DNA of 64,000 bases from Sphingomonas lutea (GTDB taxonomy: Bacteria; Pseudomonadota; Alphaproteobacteria; Sphingomonadales; Sphingomonadaceae). The notes under the pieces were generated by a model. That model was not told the origin of the DNA. It saw nothing but the letters and a program-made list of their open reading frames with translations, and searched no databases. The position numbers and the translations under genes were made by a program. Within the stretch, counting starts at the first letter, position 1, and each line of letters begins with the position of its first letter. Location of the stretch: contig NZ_CP060718.1 in NCBI RefSeq assembly GCF_014396785.1, forward strand, positions 1,136,501 to 1,200,500, in the 5' to 3' direction. This document shows positions 35,987 to 44,316 of this stretch, in pieces.

Positions 35987-36721
35987 TTAGCGGTCGATCG
36001 CCGATTCGCCGTAACGCGAAGTGATGAAGCGGCCCTGCGTTTCGAATGCCGCCATGTCGGCCTTGGCCAGCCGCTGCGAAATCTCGCCCAGCGCGGCGCG
36101 GCTTGCAGCCAGCCCTTCAACCAGCCGCTGATCGACGGTCTTGCCTTCGCCATCGATTTCGCCGCGATAGGCCGGGGGGACTTTCTGGTAACGGTCGATC
36201 AGGCCGGGCAGATGGATCGACATCAGGCGTCGCGCATCCTGCGCAGACGGGTCGAGCGTTTCGACGCGCGCAATCGTTTCGCGCAAGGCGGGCAATGCGG
36301 CGCTGAGCGCGTCGATCTCGGCTTGCGCGGGCGCGGGCAGCGCGCGGCGGGCACGGAACAAATAGGAATCGAATTGCTGCACCATCTCACCATTGGGCAA
36401 GTCGGCCGATGGCGCGGGGAGGGCGCCGCCGCCGCGCGCGGGCATGAAGCCGAGCAGGCCGGCCGCGCCGACCGCCAGGCCGACCGCCGCCAGAAACCCG
36501 AACATGCCGATGGGCATGATCAGTCCGATGATGATCGTCACCAGGCTGATCAGGCCGACTGCGACCGCGACGCGGGCAAAGCGGCGACCGAGGTCGGCAT
36601 TGAGCCGCTGGCGCTCCCGCCGCGCGGCATCGCGCACCGGCCCCTTGCGCTCGTCCAGCTGGCGTGTGACTCGCTCGAACCGCGCGACCGCGCGCTCAAC
36701 CTTGTCGTTGACGTTGGTCAT
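35987..36721 (-). CDS. XpaC-like protein (5-bromo-4-chloroindolyl phosphate hydrolysis family)
   Basis: A 244-residue protein of the XpaC/Halogen_Hydrol family, with a membrane segment pair at about 45-95 (VAVGLISLVTIIIGLIMPIG, then FLAAVGLAVGAAGLLGF) and a helical rest. The family is named for an indirect phenotype, and its molecular role is unclear. XpaC commonly accompanies TelA, as here: the start overlaps the telA stop by 4 bases (ATGA), so the two are coupled. The start at 36721 (MTNVNDKVERA) is supported by that overlap. Confidence 0.8.
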   Translation of the reverse strand: MTNVNDKVERAVARFERVTRQLDERKGPVRDAARRERQRLNADLGRRFARVAVAVGLISLVTIIIGLIMPIGMFGFLAAVGLAVGAAGLLGFMPARGGGALPAPSADLPNGEMVQQFDSYLFRARRALPAPAQAEIDALSAALPALRETIARVETLDPSAQDARRLMSIHLPGLIDRYQKVPPAYRGEIDGEGKTVDQRLVEGLAASRAALGEISQRLAKADMAAFETQGRFITSRYGESAIDR

Positions 36722-37923
36722 TTGCTCTCAATGGGCGCGAACGGGGAGGCGGTGTTCTCCAGCTTGGCCTGGTTCACGCCTTCCGCCCGCGCAATGTAGC
36801 CGCGCGATTTCTCGACTTCCTTGCCGAGCGTGTCGACGGTCTGCTTCATATTGCCGAGCGCCTGCAGCTTGAACTGATCGATCTGGTCCATCGTGTCGTA
36901 GATGTTCTGGAAGGCGCGCTGCAGCGTTTCGAGAGGGATGGTCGAGCTCGCGGCTTGCTCGTGGATTGCACCCGTCTGAGTCCGCAGCATCTCGCCGGTC
37001 GAATCGATCATGCCCGCAGTCGTGGTGTTGAGCGCGCTGATTTGCTGAAGCACCAGTTTCTGGTTGGTCATCGCCTGGGCGACGGTCACCGCAGTGCGCA
37101 GCGCCGCGACCGTGGTAGTCGACGCGCGGTCGACGCCCTTCACCAACTCGACATTGTTCTTCTTGACCAGGTCGAGGGCGAGATAGCCCTGGACCGTCAC
37201 CGCCATCTGGGTCAGCAAATCGGTAGTGCGCTGGCGCGTATAGAATAACGCCGTCTCGCGGATCGCCTTGGCCTTGGCCGGATCGGTCGCGTCGAGCTCA
37301 TTGGCTTTGTCCTCGAGCTTGCGGTCGAGCGAGCGGGAGATGTGCACCATCTGCTCGAGCTTGTGCATCGTCTTCCACAGGCCCGCGCGCTCGGTGTCGA
37401 TCGCGGCATTGTCCATGAGCAACTCGTCCTTGCCATTGGCGAGGCTGCCGAGGATCTTAGAAATGTGCGTCTGCGAGCTGCGATACTTGTCGAAATATTT
37501 GTCGACGCGATTGCCGAACGGGATGATGCCAAGCAGCTTCCGCGTCTTGGTCGCTTCCTTGGGGTCGAGCGATTCGACCGTCCGGCGAAGCTCGGTCAGG
37601 TCGGCGCCGATGCCGGTGTCCTTGTCGATCGCCTTCACCGGGCGGTCGAGGAAGCGGTTGGACGCCCCCGCCGCCTCGGCAATCTCCTTGCGGCCCATGG
37701 CGGTCAGCTGATCGACCTTCTTGCCGAAATCGGGACTGTTGGAATCGAGCGCGGCGAGTTCATCGACAAACTGGCCGACGCGCTTGTCGAGCTCGGTCGT
37801 TTCTTCGGACTTGAGCGGGACCAGGCCGGCGGCTTCCGCGGGCGCGATCGGCTGCAGTACCTCGGGCGGGTCCAGCTTCAGCTTCGTCGCGGTCTTGGTG
37901 TCGCTCGCGGGTTCGGTCGCCAT
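36718..37923 (-). CDS. telA: Toxic anion resistance protein TelA
   Basis: A 401-residue, largely helical cytoplasmic protein of the TelA/YceH family. Matching segments include LRRTVESLDPKEATKTRK, KYFDKYRSSQTHISKIL, LVKGVDRASTTTVAAL and the C-terminal DQIDQFKLQALGNMKQTV. Homologues affect resistance to tellurite, bacteriocins and cell-wall agents, by an unknown mechanism, and often partner with XpaC. I chose the ATG at 37923 because AAAGGA lies 6 bases before it; the ATG at 37929 abuts that sequence. A good promoter lies upstream. It is first in a run of seven co-directed genes to 31120. Confidence 0.85.
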   Translation of the reverse strand: MATEPASDTKTATKLKLDPPEVLQPIAPAEAAGLVPLKSEETTELDKRVGQFVDELAALDSNSPDFGKKVDQLTAMGRKEIAEAAGASNRFLDRPVKAIDKDTGIGADLTELRRTVESLDPKEATKTRKLLGIIPFGNRVDKYFDKYRSSQTHISKILGSLANGKDELLMDNAAIDTERAGLWKTMHKLEQMVHISRSLDRKLEDKANELDATDPAKAKAIRETALFYTRQRTTDLLTQMAVTVQGYLALDLVKKNNVELVKGVDRASTTTVAALRTAVTVAQAMTNQKLVLQQISALNTTTAGMIDSTGEMLRTQTGAIHEQAASSTIPLETLQRAFQNIYDTMDQIDQFKLQALGNMKQTVDTLGKEVEKSRGYIARAEGVNQAKLENTASPFAPIESK

Positions 37924-38006
37924 CGTCATTCCTTTCGCTGCGCTGCGCAACGTTCCGCCGCCAACGGTGAACGGCCACGGCACGCTGTGCAAGAGCCTTG
38001 CCGTGT

Positions 38007-38034
38007 ATTATAGGTGTAAGACACAGTTTCGCAA
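38007..38034 (-). promoter_or_regulatory. Sigma-70-type promoter of the telA run
   Basis: On the minus strand, TTGCGA (38034-38029) and a perfect TATAAT (38012-38007) are 16 bases apart. Transcription would start near 38000, leaving about a 76-base leader before telA at 37923. This is the clearest promoter in the window. Confidence 0.55.
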
Positions 38035-38146
38035 GGGAACCTCCCGCGGATTCATGGTCAACGGCGATTAACCACAGGCCTCAACGGTTCGCTCACCACA
38101 GTCAGGCTAAGTCGCTGCCGAAGCGCACAAAATGTGTGGGGATCCG

Positions 38147-39418
38147 ATGACCTTCTGGAAACGGCTAATCAAGGACAAGCGCGGCAATGCCTTGGTCCTC
38201 GCGGGCGCGGCACTGCCGCTGGTGATCGGCTCGGCCGGTCTCGCCAGCGACACCATCCAATGGGCGTTGTGGAAGCGGCAGCTCCAGCGCGCGGCCGACT
38301 CCGCGGCACTCGCCGGCACCTACGCGCGCGTCCAGAACAACGCCGGCCAGACCGCCGCCCAGGCGGTGGCGAATGACCTGACGCGAAACAATCACGTCGG
38401 CTTCGCCCTGCTCAATCCGCAGGAAGTCACGTTCCCGACCAGCGGCAGCTGGACGAATGGCGTGCGGGTCGAGCTCGAAATCCAGAAAAGGTTGAGCTTC
38501 TCATCGCTGTTTCTTCCCAATCCGCCGATCATCCGGGCGGCGGGGACGGCGGCAACGATCGCGACCGGCGTCTATTGCGTCGTCAGTCTGATCGATAGCG
38601 GAGTGACGGGGATCACGTCGACCGGCAACAGCACGCTGAACCTGGGCTGCGGCATGATCACCAATTCCAATTCGCTGAGCGCCGCGATTGCGACAGGCTC
38701 GTCGCAGGTTCATGCGACCCCCGTCGCGGCGGTGGGCAACGTTCCGCCGAGCTCGCACTGGAATGGGGCGGAACTGCTTCCCTACACGGTCAAGCAGGAA
38801 GATCCGTATGCGACGAAGGAGCCGCCCAAACCGTTCGGCCCTTGCCAGGGCAGCGCGAGCCGTCTGCGCAATAATCCGGGGAACACGATCGACCGTACGG
38901 CCGACCCCGCGGGAAGCGTACAATGCGTTAGTGAGATCGACATCAAGGGGACGCTCAACCTAGGCAGTGCGACCTACGTTATCGACGGCGGCAACTTCAG
39001 CGCCGGAGGTCAGGCCAAGATCAGCTGCACCGGCTGTACGATCATCCTGTCCAACAGCAGCGGCGGTTCCACGGCGAATATCGGCACGGTCGACATCAAT
39101 GCCGGAGCCGAGATCAAAATGACCGCACCGACAAGCGGAACCTACAAGGAAATCCTGTTTTTCCAGGATCGGCGAGCGCCGCAGTCGACGACGATCACCA
39201 ACAAGATCAACGGCAATTCCAATTCGGTGATGAGCGGCGCCTTTTATTTTCCGAATCAGGCACTGGACATCAACGGTACCGCCAACCTCAACTTCACGTG
39301 CGCCAAATTCGTGTCCTACATCGTGTCCTTCTCCGGCAACGGCAGCATCAACAACACCTGCACCGGGGGTTATGGCGGGGGCGCGATCATGGGCAAGCAC
39401 GTCCGGCTGGTGGCATGA
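38147..39418 (+). CDS. Tad-type pilus assembly protein (TadG-like)
   Basis: A 423-residue protein. The N-terminal region (MTFWKRLIKDKRGNALVLAG, then an approximately 20-residue membrane helix) matches the class of Tad pseudopilin/TadG proteins with the Flp processing-type sequence. A long extracytoplasmic part (about 80-420) is rich in Gly, Asn, Ser and Thr and predicted to be beta-rich, with repeats such as GNSTLNLGCG and NGTANLNFTC that resemble a beta-helix. Cysteines are frequent. The ATG at 38147 fits this N-terminus; 38132 (MCGDP) is an alternative. Its stop overlaps the next start, so it is coupled to two TadE-like genes. Confidence 0.8.
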   Translation: MTFWKRLIKDKRGNALVLAGAALPLVIGSAGLASDTIQWALWKRQLQRAADSAALAGTYARVQNNAGQTAAQAVANDLTRNNHVGFALLNPQEVTFPTSGSWTNGVRVELEIQKRLSFSSLFLPNPPIIRAAGTAATIATGVYCVVSLIDSGVTGITSTGNSTLNLGCGMITNSNSLSAAIATGSSQVHATPVAAVGNVPPSSHWNGAELLPYTVKQEDPYATKEPPKPFGPCQGSASRLRNNPGNTIDRTADPAGSVQCVSEIDIKGTLNLGSATYVIDGGNFSAGGQAKISCTGCTIILSNSSGGSTANIGTVDINAGAEIKMTAPTSGTYKEILFFQDRRAPQSTTITNKINGNSNSVMSGAFYFPNQALDINGTANLNFTCAKFVSYIVSFSGNGSINNTCTGGYGGGAIMGKHVRLVA

Positions 39419-39906
39419 TGCGCGCGCCCTCCTGCATCGGCCGCGACGAGCGCGGCGCATCCGTCATCGAGCTGGCGCTGACCGCGCCCTTCCTGGCCGC
39501 GATGGTCATCGGCATGGTCGACATCAGCCGCGGCTACAATGCCAAGCTCGAGCTTGAGCAGGTGGCTCAGCGCGCGATCGAAAAGGCCATGCAAGGGATG
39601 CAGGGCGACGAGTCCCAAAGTATCTTCCAGGGGTTGCGGGCTGAAACCGCCGCTGCCGCCGGCGTCCCGACGAACGCGGTGCAGGTGCGATACTGGCTGG
39701 AGTGCAACGGCGTTCGCCAGAACAACAATGTCGCCACCCAAGCGGCAGACTATGAGAAGGTCTGCCAAAACGGGCAGGTTTACTCACGTCACCTGAACGT
39801 CCGCATCGAAAAAGCCTACGTGCCGATGTTCGAAACGCGCTTCCTGGGGTCGAACGCCGACGGGTCCTTCACCCTGGTGGGCGAAGCGGGGCTGCGAGTC
39901 CAATGA
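39415..39906 (+). CDS. TadE-like pseudopilin (first)
   Basis: A 163-residue TadE/TadG-type protein. The N-terminus RDERGASVIELALTAPFLA, followed by VIGMVDISRG, matches the pseudopilin class, with a prepilin-type Gly-Ala junction and one membrane helix. The following part carries a pair of cysteines (YWLECNG and YEKVCQNG). Tandem ATG codons at 39415 and 39418 leave the exact start open. It overlaps the TadG-like gene by 4 bases and the next gene by 4 bases, so the three are coupled. Confidence 0.83.
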   Translation: MMRAPSCIGRDERGASVIELALTAPFLAAMVIGMVDISRGYNAKLELEQVAQRAIEKAMQGMQGDESQSIFQGLRAETAAAAGVPTNAVQVRYWLECNGVRQNNNVATQAADYEKVCQNGQVYSRHLNVRIEKAYVPMFETRFLGSNADGSFTLVGEAGLRVQ

Positions 39907-40328
39907 CCGTCTTGAAGCACTTGCGGCGCGATGAGCGCGGCGCAGCGATCATCGAAATGGCGATCGCGATGCCGACCTTGCTGCTGTTTCTTTACGGCAT
40001 TTTCCAGGTCGGCGTCGCGTTCCAGGCCAAGGCCGGCATGCAGCATGCGCTCGGTGAAGGGGCGCGTTACGCCACGCTCTGCTACAACCCGACGATTGCC
40101 AACGGGTGCACGGTTCCGACCAACGATCAGATCAAGACGCGCATCAACGAACGCGTATTCGGAACGAAGGTCGGTACCTATAGCGACCCCGTCGTGACCA
40201 ACGGCCCGGCCAACAGCGGGTACCGGACGCTCAGCGTCACCTTCACCATGACGCCCAACTACTTGTTCTTCAACGGGCCGCCGGTCAACATCACGGAGAC
40301 CAAGCGGGTCTATATCGCCGGCACCTAA
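39903..40328 (+). CDS. TadE-like pseudopilin (second)
   Basis: A 141-residue TadE-type protein. The N-terminus LRRDERGAAIIEMAIAMPTL, then LLFLYGIFQVGV, gives one membrane helix with a conserved Glu in the pilin-like part. Two cysteines (TLCYNP, NGCTVP) lie in the extracytoplasmic part. It is coupled to the preceding gene by a 4-base overlap. The convergent enoyl-CoA hydratase overlaps its end by 4 bases. No tadA, tadB, tadC or cpaC gene is in the window, so the pilus machinery must be encoded elsewhere. Confidence 0.83.
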   Translation: MTVLKHLRRDERGAAIIEMAIAMPTLLLFLYGIFQVGVAFQAKAGMQHALGEGARYATLCYNPTIANGCTVPTNDQIKTRINERVFGTKVGTYSDPVVTNGPANSGYRTLSVTFTMTPNYLFFNGPPVNITETKRVYIAGT

Positions 40329-41086
40329 GCTTTTGCCCGCGCCGCGAAGAAGGCGGCGATGGCCTGCTTGACCTCGTCCGATTGAAGCCGCTCGGCGAAG
40401 TGGCCGTTCTCCAGCTCCATGCGGTCGAGCACCGCGGCCCGGTCGACCCGGCGCAGCAAGGCTTGCGTCTGGCGCATCGCCTCGGCCGGCTTGGCGAGAA
40501 CAGTGGCGACCAGGCGATCGCGAAGCGCGCGCGCCTCGCCTCTCTCGGCCACATGGCTGGCCAGCCCCATCGTCAGCGCCTCCTCGGCCCCGAACGGCTC
40601 GGCCAGCAGCAGATGCCGCGCGGCGCGCCGGCGCCCGGCGAAGTCCGGCATGATCAGACTGCTCGCAGCCTCCGGCACCAGCCCCAGGTCGACGAAGGGC
40701 AGATGAAAGCGGCACCCGCGCTCGGCGACGACAAGGTCGCAATGCATCAGCATCGTCGTGCCGATGCCCACCGCATTGCCCTGCACGCAGGCGAGGATCG
40801 GCACAGCGTTGTCGGCTAGCGCGCGCAGATAACGCCAGACGGGCAGGTCGCCCACCCCAGGGTCGGGCCGCGCGGAAAGGAAATCGGCGAGGTCGTTGCC
40901 GGCGGTGAAGTCCTCCCCGTCGCCCTCCAGCGTAATCAGGCGGACGGTCGGATCGTTCGCGGCGGATTCGACCGCGTCGGCCAGCGCGGCGTACATCGCG
41001 ACGGTGATCGCGTTGCGCCGCTCAGGCCGGGCGAGGGTGATGGCGAGCACCGCGCCGGCCCGCTCCACCTTCACATGGTCGGTCAT
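40325..41086 (-). CDS. Enoyl-CoA hydratase/isomerase family protein
   Basis: A 253-residue crotonase-fold enzyme. Family motifs are ERRNAITVAMYAALADAV near 21-38, oxyanion-type EDFTAGNDLADF (about 58-70), and CVQGNAVGIGTTMLMHCDLV (about 102-121), followed by the FVDLGLVPEAASSLIM region. The second catalytic Glu of true hydratases appears in FVDLGLVPE, so a hydratase or isomerase of an acyl-CoA is likely. The chain length of the substrate cannot be told. It is isolated: convergent to Tad genes, divergent from transaldolase. Confidence 0.87.
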   Translation of the reverse strand: MTDHVKVERAGAVLAITLARPERRNAITVAMYAALADAVESAANDPTVRLITLEGDGEDFTAGNDLADFLSARPDPGVGDLPVWRYLRALADNAVPILACVQGNAVGIGTTMLMHCDLVVAERGCRFHLPFVDLGLVPEAASSLIMPDFAGRRRAARHLLLAEPFGAEEALTMGLASHVAERGEARALRDRLVATVLAKPAEAMRQTQALLRRVDRAAVLDRMELENGHFAERLQSDEVKQAIAAFFAARAKA

Positions 41087-41170
41087 CGCACTCTCCTTCG
41101 CGAATCACCATGACGGCCTCGCAGGCCGCCGCTATTGGCCCTCTCAGCACGATCACCTCGGGGACCGCAA

Positions 41171-41821
41171 ATGAAGTTCTTCGCCGATACCGCCGAAATC
41201 TCCGAAATCCGCGATCTGGCCGCGACCGGCCTGCTCGACGGGGTGACGACCAACCCCAGCCTGATCCACAAGGCGGGGCGCAATTTCCTCGAAGTGGTGC
41301 GGGAAATCGCCGATGTCGTCGAAGGGCCGATCTCGGCCGAGGTCGTCGCGCTCGATTATGACGGCATGATGCGCGAGGCCGAGGTGCTGCGGAAGATCGC
41401 CAAGCATATCGCGATCAAGGTCCCGTTGACGCCCGATGGCCTCAAGGCGTGCCGTGCGCTGACCTCGGACGGCACGATGGTCAACGTCACCCTGTGCTTT
41501 TCGGCGGCGCAGGCGCTGCTTGCGGCCAAGGCCGGCGCGACCTTCATCTCGCCCTTCGTCGGCCGCCACGACGATGTCGCGTTCGACGGGATGCAGCTGA
41601 TCGCCGACATTCGCCTGATCTACGACCATTACGAATTTGATACGCAAATCCTGGTCGCTTCGGTGCGTCACCCGATGCATGTGGTCGAAGCCGCCAAGAT
41701 CGGCGCCGACGTAATGACCGCGCCGCCCAAGATCATCTGGCAACTATTCAAGCACCCGCTGACCGACGCGGGCATTGCCAGCTTCCTCAAGGACTGGGAA
41801 TCGACCGGGCAGAAGATCTGA
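41171..41821 (+). CDS. Transaldolase, short (fructose-6-phosphate aldolase-like) type
   Basis: A 216-residue TIM-barrel enzyme of the short transaldolase family (about 215 residues), with the opening [16 protein letters not shown] and [15 protein letters not shown]. The Schiff-base lysine is in [12 protein letters not shown] (about 85), followed by [15 protein letters not shown]. Family members are transaldolases or fructose-6-P aldolases; without a test of the active-site Tyr/Phe position I cannot say which. Gene name is therefore omitted. Start at 41171. It is divergent from the enoyl-CoA hydratase and followed by the flp pilin gene. Confidence 0.92.
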   Translation: MKFFADTAEISEIRDLAATGLLDGVTTNPSLIHKAGRNFLEVVREIADVVEGPISAEVVALDYDGMMREAEVLRKIAKHIAIKVPLTPDGLKACRALTSDGTMVNVTLCFSAAQALLAAKAGATFISPFVGRHDDVAFDGMQLIADIRLIYDHYEFDTQILVASVRHPMHVVEAAKIGADVMTAPPKIIWQLFKHPLTDAGIASFLKDWESTGQKI

Positions 41822-41923
41822 TCGCGGCCAACCGCGCTTAACCTCTCGGAAACCCTTGGAAGTAACGCTTTCTCAACGGCTCACGGCCTAATTTCGTCGC
41901 ATCCTGCGAAGTGGACTGCAGGT

Positions 41924-41940
41924 GAGGCGGCAAGCGCCTC
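41924..41940 (+). other. Small hairpin in the flp leader
   Basis: GAGGCG at 41924-41929 pairs with CGCCTC at 41935-41940 around a 5-base loop. It lies 24 bases before the flp start codon and just upstream of AAGGAG (41951-41956), the ribosome-binding sequence. It may stabilise the pilin mRNA. Confidence 0.3.
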
Positions 41941-41964
41941 TCTTGGAACCAAGGAGCGAAGACC

Positions 41965-42123
41965 ATGAGCAAGTTTCTCAAGCTGATCAAAAATTCGAAG
42001 GGTGCGACCGCCATTGAATACGGCCTGATCGCGGCCCTGATCGCCGTTGCTGCCATCGCTGCGATGCAGAACATCGGCACGAAGCTCGGCACGACGTTCA
42101 ATAACGTTTCGAACGAGCTGTAA
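41965..42123 (+). CDS. flp: Flp family type IVb pilin
   Basis: A 52-residue major pilin of the Flp/Tad system, short enough to be missed by length cut-offs. The prepilin sequence runs MSKFLKLIKNSKGATAIEYG, with cleavage after SKG and the conserved Glu5 and Tyr6 of the mature protein (ATAIEYGLIAALIAV), then a hydrophobic helix and the end NNVSNEL. AAGGAG is 8 bases before the ATG. The prepilin peptidase (CpaA type) and the assembly genes are outside the window. It shares a 1.6-kb neighbourhood with the three Tad pseudopilin genes. Confidence 0.92.
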   Translation: MSKFLKLIKNSKGATAIEYGLIAALIAVAAIAAMQNIGTKLGTTFNNVSNEL

Positions 42124-42153
42124 GACTTCGCTGCTTCGGCAGCGAGACGGGGG

Positions 42154-42183
42154 GCGGCGGTGCCGAAAGGCGCCGCCGCTTTT
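42154..42183 (+). terminator. Rho-independent terminator of flp
   Basis: GCGGCGGTGCC (42154-42164) pairs with GGCGCCGCCGC (42169-42179) with one wobble, around the stable GAAA tetraloop, followed by TTTT at 42180-42183. It starts 30 bases after the flp stop and suits an abundant short transcript. Confidence 0.88.
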
Positions 42184-42235
42184 CGTTTGTCTGCCTCAGT
42201 AGGAAATTAACTGCTTCGGGCGTATCCAAGGGCAA

Positions 42236-42805
42236 ATGGGGCAGGTGATCCAATTCGAAGAGCGCGCGTTGGCGAGCCTGCAGGCGCGGCTTGGCGCCGC
42301 CCAGGAAGCCAATGAGGATTTGATCGCTTTTGCCCGCGGTCATTCTGGCGCGGTAAGCTCGATCCACGCCGCGGTCCTTGCCGCGATCGACGCGGACGGA
42401 ATGGAGCGCCTGTTCCACGTCGTTGCGCAGGAATGGCCGCTGATCCTGGGCATCGACGCGGTCGCGCTGTCGTTGGTTGTGGGTGAGCAGGGCTTCCGCG
42501 CCGACGGCTCCGGCGTGCAGCCGGTCGATCCCAAGATCCTTCTTCGCGCCATCCGTCAGGTCAACGGCGTCGAAATGCGCAGCGTGGCGCGCGGCCACCC
42601 CTTGTTCGGCCCGGCGAGCGGATTGATCCGCGCGGAGGCCCTGGTCCGCATCGATTGCGAGCCGCCGCTGCCGTGCGGGCTGCTGGTCCTTGGCCAGCGC
42701 GATTCGCTCAGCCTTGACGCGCGGCATGGTTCGGAATTGTTGATGTTCCTTGGCCACAGCCTCGCGTCTATGATCCGACGGTGGCTGATCGACCCGCAGA
42801 GCTAG
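42236..42805 (+). CDS. DUF484 family protein
   Basis: A 189-residue DUF484 protein with a coiled N-terminus (IQFEERALASLQARLGAAQEA) and a GAF-like core (about 40-185, IHAAVLAAIDADGMERLF, then GLLVLGQRDSLSLDARHGSE). DUF484 genes are very often next to xerC; the function is unknown. The xerC start lies 25 bases inside this gene, so the two are coupled. Confidence 0.86.
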   Translation: MGQVIQFEERALASLQARLGAAQEANEDLIAFARGHSGAVSSIHAAVLAAIDADGMERLFHVVAQEWPLILGIDAVALSLVVGEQGFRADGSGVQPVDPKILLRAIRQVNGVEMRSVARGHPLFGPASGLIRAEALVRIDCEPPLPCGLLVLGQRDSLSLDARHGSELLMFLGHSLASMIRRWLIDPQS

Positions 42806-43713
42806 GCGTAGACGAACCCCGCGGCCTCGCGGCCCGATGGGGCGGGCATTTGCAGCATGACCGGCGACGCTCCTTGCACACGGTGCGCGCTTACGTCGCG
42901 ACCGCGCATCGGCTGATCGATTTCCTCCAGGCGCATCGCGGCGGGCCGGTTTCCACCGCCGATCTTGGCACTTTGGCCGCGGTTGATCTGCGCGCTTTTC
43001 TGGCGCACCGGCGCGGCGAGGGGCTTGGCCCTGCCTCGGCCGCGCGCGAGTTGTCGGGGGTGCGCGCCTTCCTGAAATATGTCGCGGAGCAGGACGGTCG
43101 GGTCGCGCAGCTGCCGCGAACGCGCGCGCCGCGTCGCCCACGCACCCTCCCGCGGCCTGCATCGCCCGAAGATGCGATGGGCTTGGCCGAGGATGCGGCG
43201 GGCGCGGCCAGTCAGGCGTGGATCGGTGCGCGCGACCTTGCCATCCTGCTGCTGCTTTACGGCGCCGGCTTGCGGGTTGCCGAAGCCCTGTCGTTGACTG
43301 CCCGCGCGCTGCCGCTGGGCGCGACTCTCCGGGTCACGGGCAAAAGATCAAAGACGCGGATCGTGCCCATCGTCCCCGCGATCCGCGAGGCGATCGACGA
43401 TTATGTGCGCCAGTGCCCATATCCGCTCAGCGGTGACGCACCCCTGTTCGTCGGCGCGCGCGGCGGGCCGCTGAACCCGGACCTGGTGCGGCGCGCGGTC
43501 GCCGCGGCGCGGAAGCGCTTGGGGCTTCCCGACAGCCTGACTCCTCACGCACTGCGCCACAGTTTTGCTACCCATTTGCTCGCGCGCGGCGCGGACCTGC
43601 GTGCACTGCAGGAATTGCTCGGCCACGCCAGCCTCTCCTCGACGCAGATCTACACGGCGGTGGACGCGGCGCGCCTGCTCGACGTGTATCGCCACGCGCA
43701 TCCGCGCGCGTGA
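42781..43713 (+). CDS. xerC: Tyrosine recombinase XerC
   Basis: A 310-residue tyrosine recombinase that, with XerD, resolves chromosome dimers at dif. Core-binding domain: about 20-110. Catalytic domain: about 130-305, with the catalytic residues visible: Arg in GAGLRVAEALSL, Lys in TGKRSKTRIVPI, His-x-x-Arg in HALRHSFATHLL, His in LGHASLSS and Tyr in STQIYT. The GTG at 42781 gives the full N-terminal domain and overlaps DUF484 by 25 bases. The DUF484-xerC pairing supports XerC over other integrases. No dif site is seen here. Confidence 0.92.
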   Translation: MADRPAELGVDEPRGLAARWGGHLQHDRRRSLHTVRAYVATAHRLIDFLQAHRGGPVSTADLGTLAAVDLRAFLAHRRGEGLGPASAARELSGVRAFLKYVAEQDGRVAQLPRTRAPRRPRTLPRPASPEDAMGLAEDAAGAASQAWIGARDLAILLLLYGAGLRVAEALSLTARALPLGATLRVTGKRSKTRIVPIVPAIREAIDDYVRQCPYPLSGDAPLFVGARGGPLNPDLVRRAVAAARKRLGLPDSLTPHALRHSFATHLLARGADLRALQELLGHASLSSTQIYTAVDAARLLDVYRHAHPRA

Positions 43714-44316
43714 TTAGTCGAGATCGACTTTGTGCAGGATCAGCCGGAGCAGGTAGCCGCCGACCAGCAACACCAGCACGATGTTCGACACCGGCGTGAT
43801 CCACTGGTCGATGTCGGCATAATTTTCGCGCAGCTTGTAGCCTGCGACAGCTAGCAGGGTCGTCCAGATCGCGGTGCCGATGGTCGATGCGATGACGAAG
43901 TTGCGGAAACGCATGTCGAGCAGACCGGCGGGAACCGAGATGAGCGAGCGGATGGTCGGCATGACGCGCCCGACGAGGACGATCCACACGCCGTAGCGGT
44001 CGAACCAGCGATGCGCTTTCTCGACATCCTTCCAGTTGACCGTCAGCCACTTCCCGTGGCGCTTGACGAAGGGCTTGAGGCGGTCGTGGCCGAGAGCGCG
44101 GGCGGCAAGGTACCACAGGATGTTGCCGAGCATCGCCCCGGCGGTCCCCGCGGCAATGGCGAAGGGCAGATAGATGCGGCCCTGCGCCGCGGCGATGCCG
44201 GTCAGCGACATGATCACTTCAGACGGGATCGGCGGGAAAACGGTTTCCAGAAACATCAGGAAACCAACGCCAAGGTAGCCCGACTGCTCGATCAGGCCGA
44301 GAATCCAGTCGCTCAT
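43714..44316 (-). CDS. DedA family membrane protein
   Basis: A 200-residue DedA/VTT-fold membrane protein with the family signatures FLETVFPPIPSEVIM (about 22-36) and GRVMPTIRSLISVPAG (about 118-133). Hydrophobic segments are at about 12-35, 50-75, 140-165 and 175-195. The family includes undecaprenyl-phosphate and phosphatidylethanolamine flippases, so a lipid-carrier transport role is likely. The stop is directly adjacent to the convergent xerC stop. Its start overlaps gshB by 4 bases. Confidence 0.9.
   Translation of the reverse strand: MSDWILGLIEQSGYLGVGFLMFLETVFPPIPSEVIMSLTGIAAAQGRIYLPFAIAAGTAGAMLGNILWYLAARALGHDRLKPFVKRHGKWLTVNWKDVEKAHRWFDRYGVWIVLVGRVMPTIRSLISVPAGLLDMRFRNFVIASTIGTAIWTTLLAVAGYKLRENYADIDQWITPVSNIVLVLLVGGYLLRLILHKVDLD

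Noticed and set aside
35447..36799. A 450-residue plus-strand frame across the channel and xpaC-like genes
   Set aside because: It is antisense to two genes with clear motifs (TVGYGD and XpaC pattern).
42781..43713. Integrase of a mobile element
   Set aside because: The DUF484 partner, the length and the lack of att-like repeats identify the housekeeping XerC.
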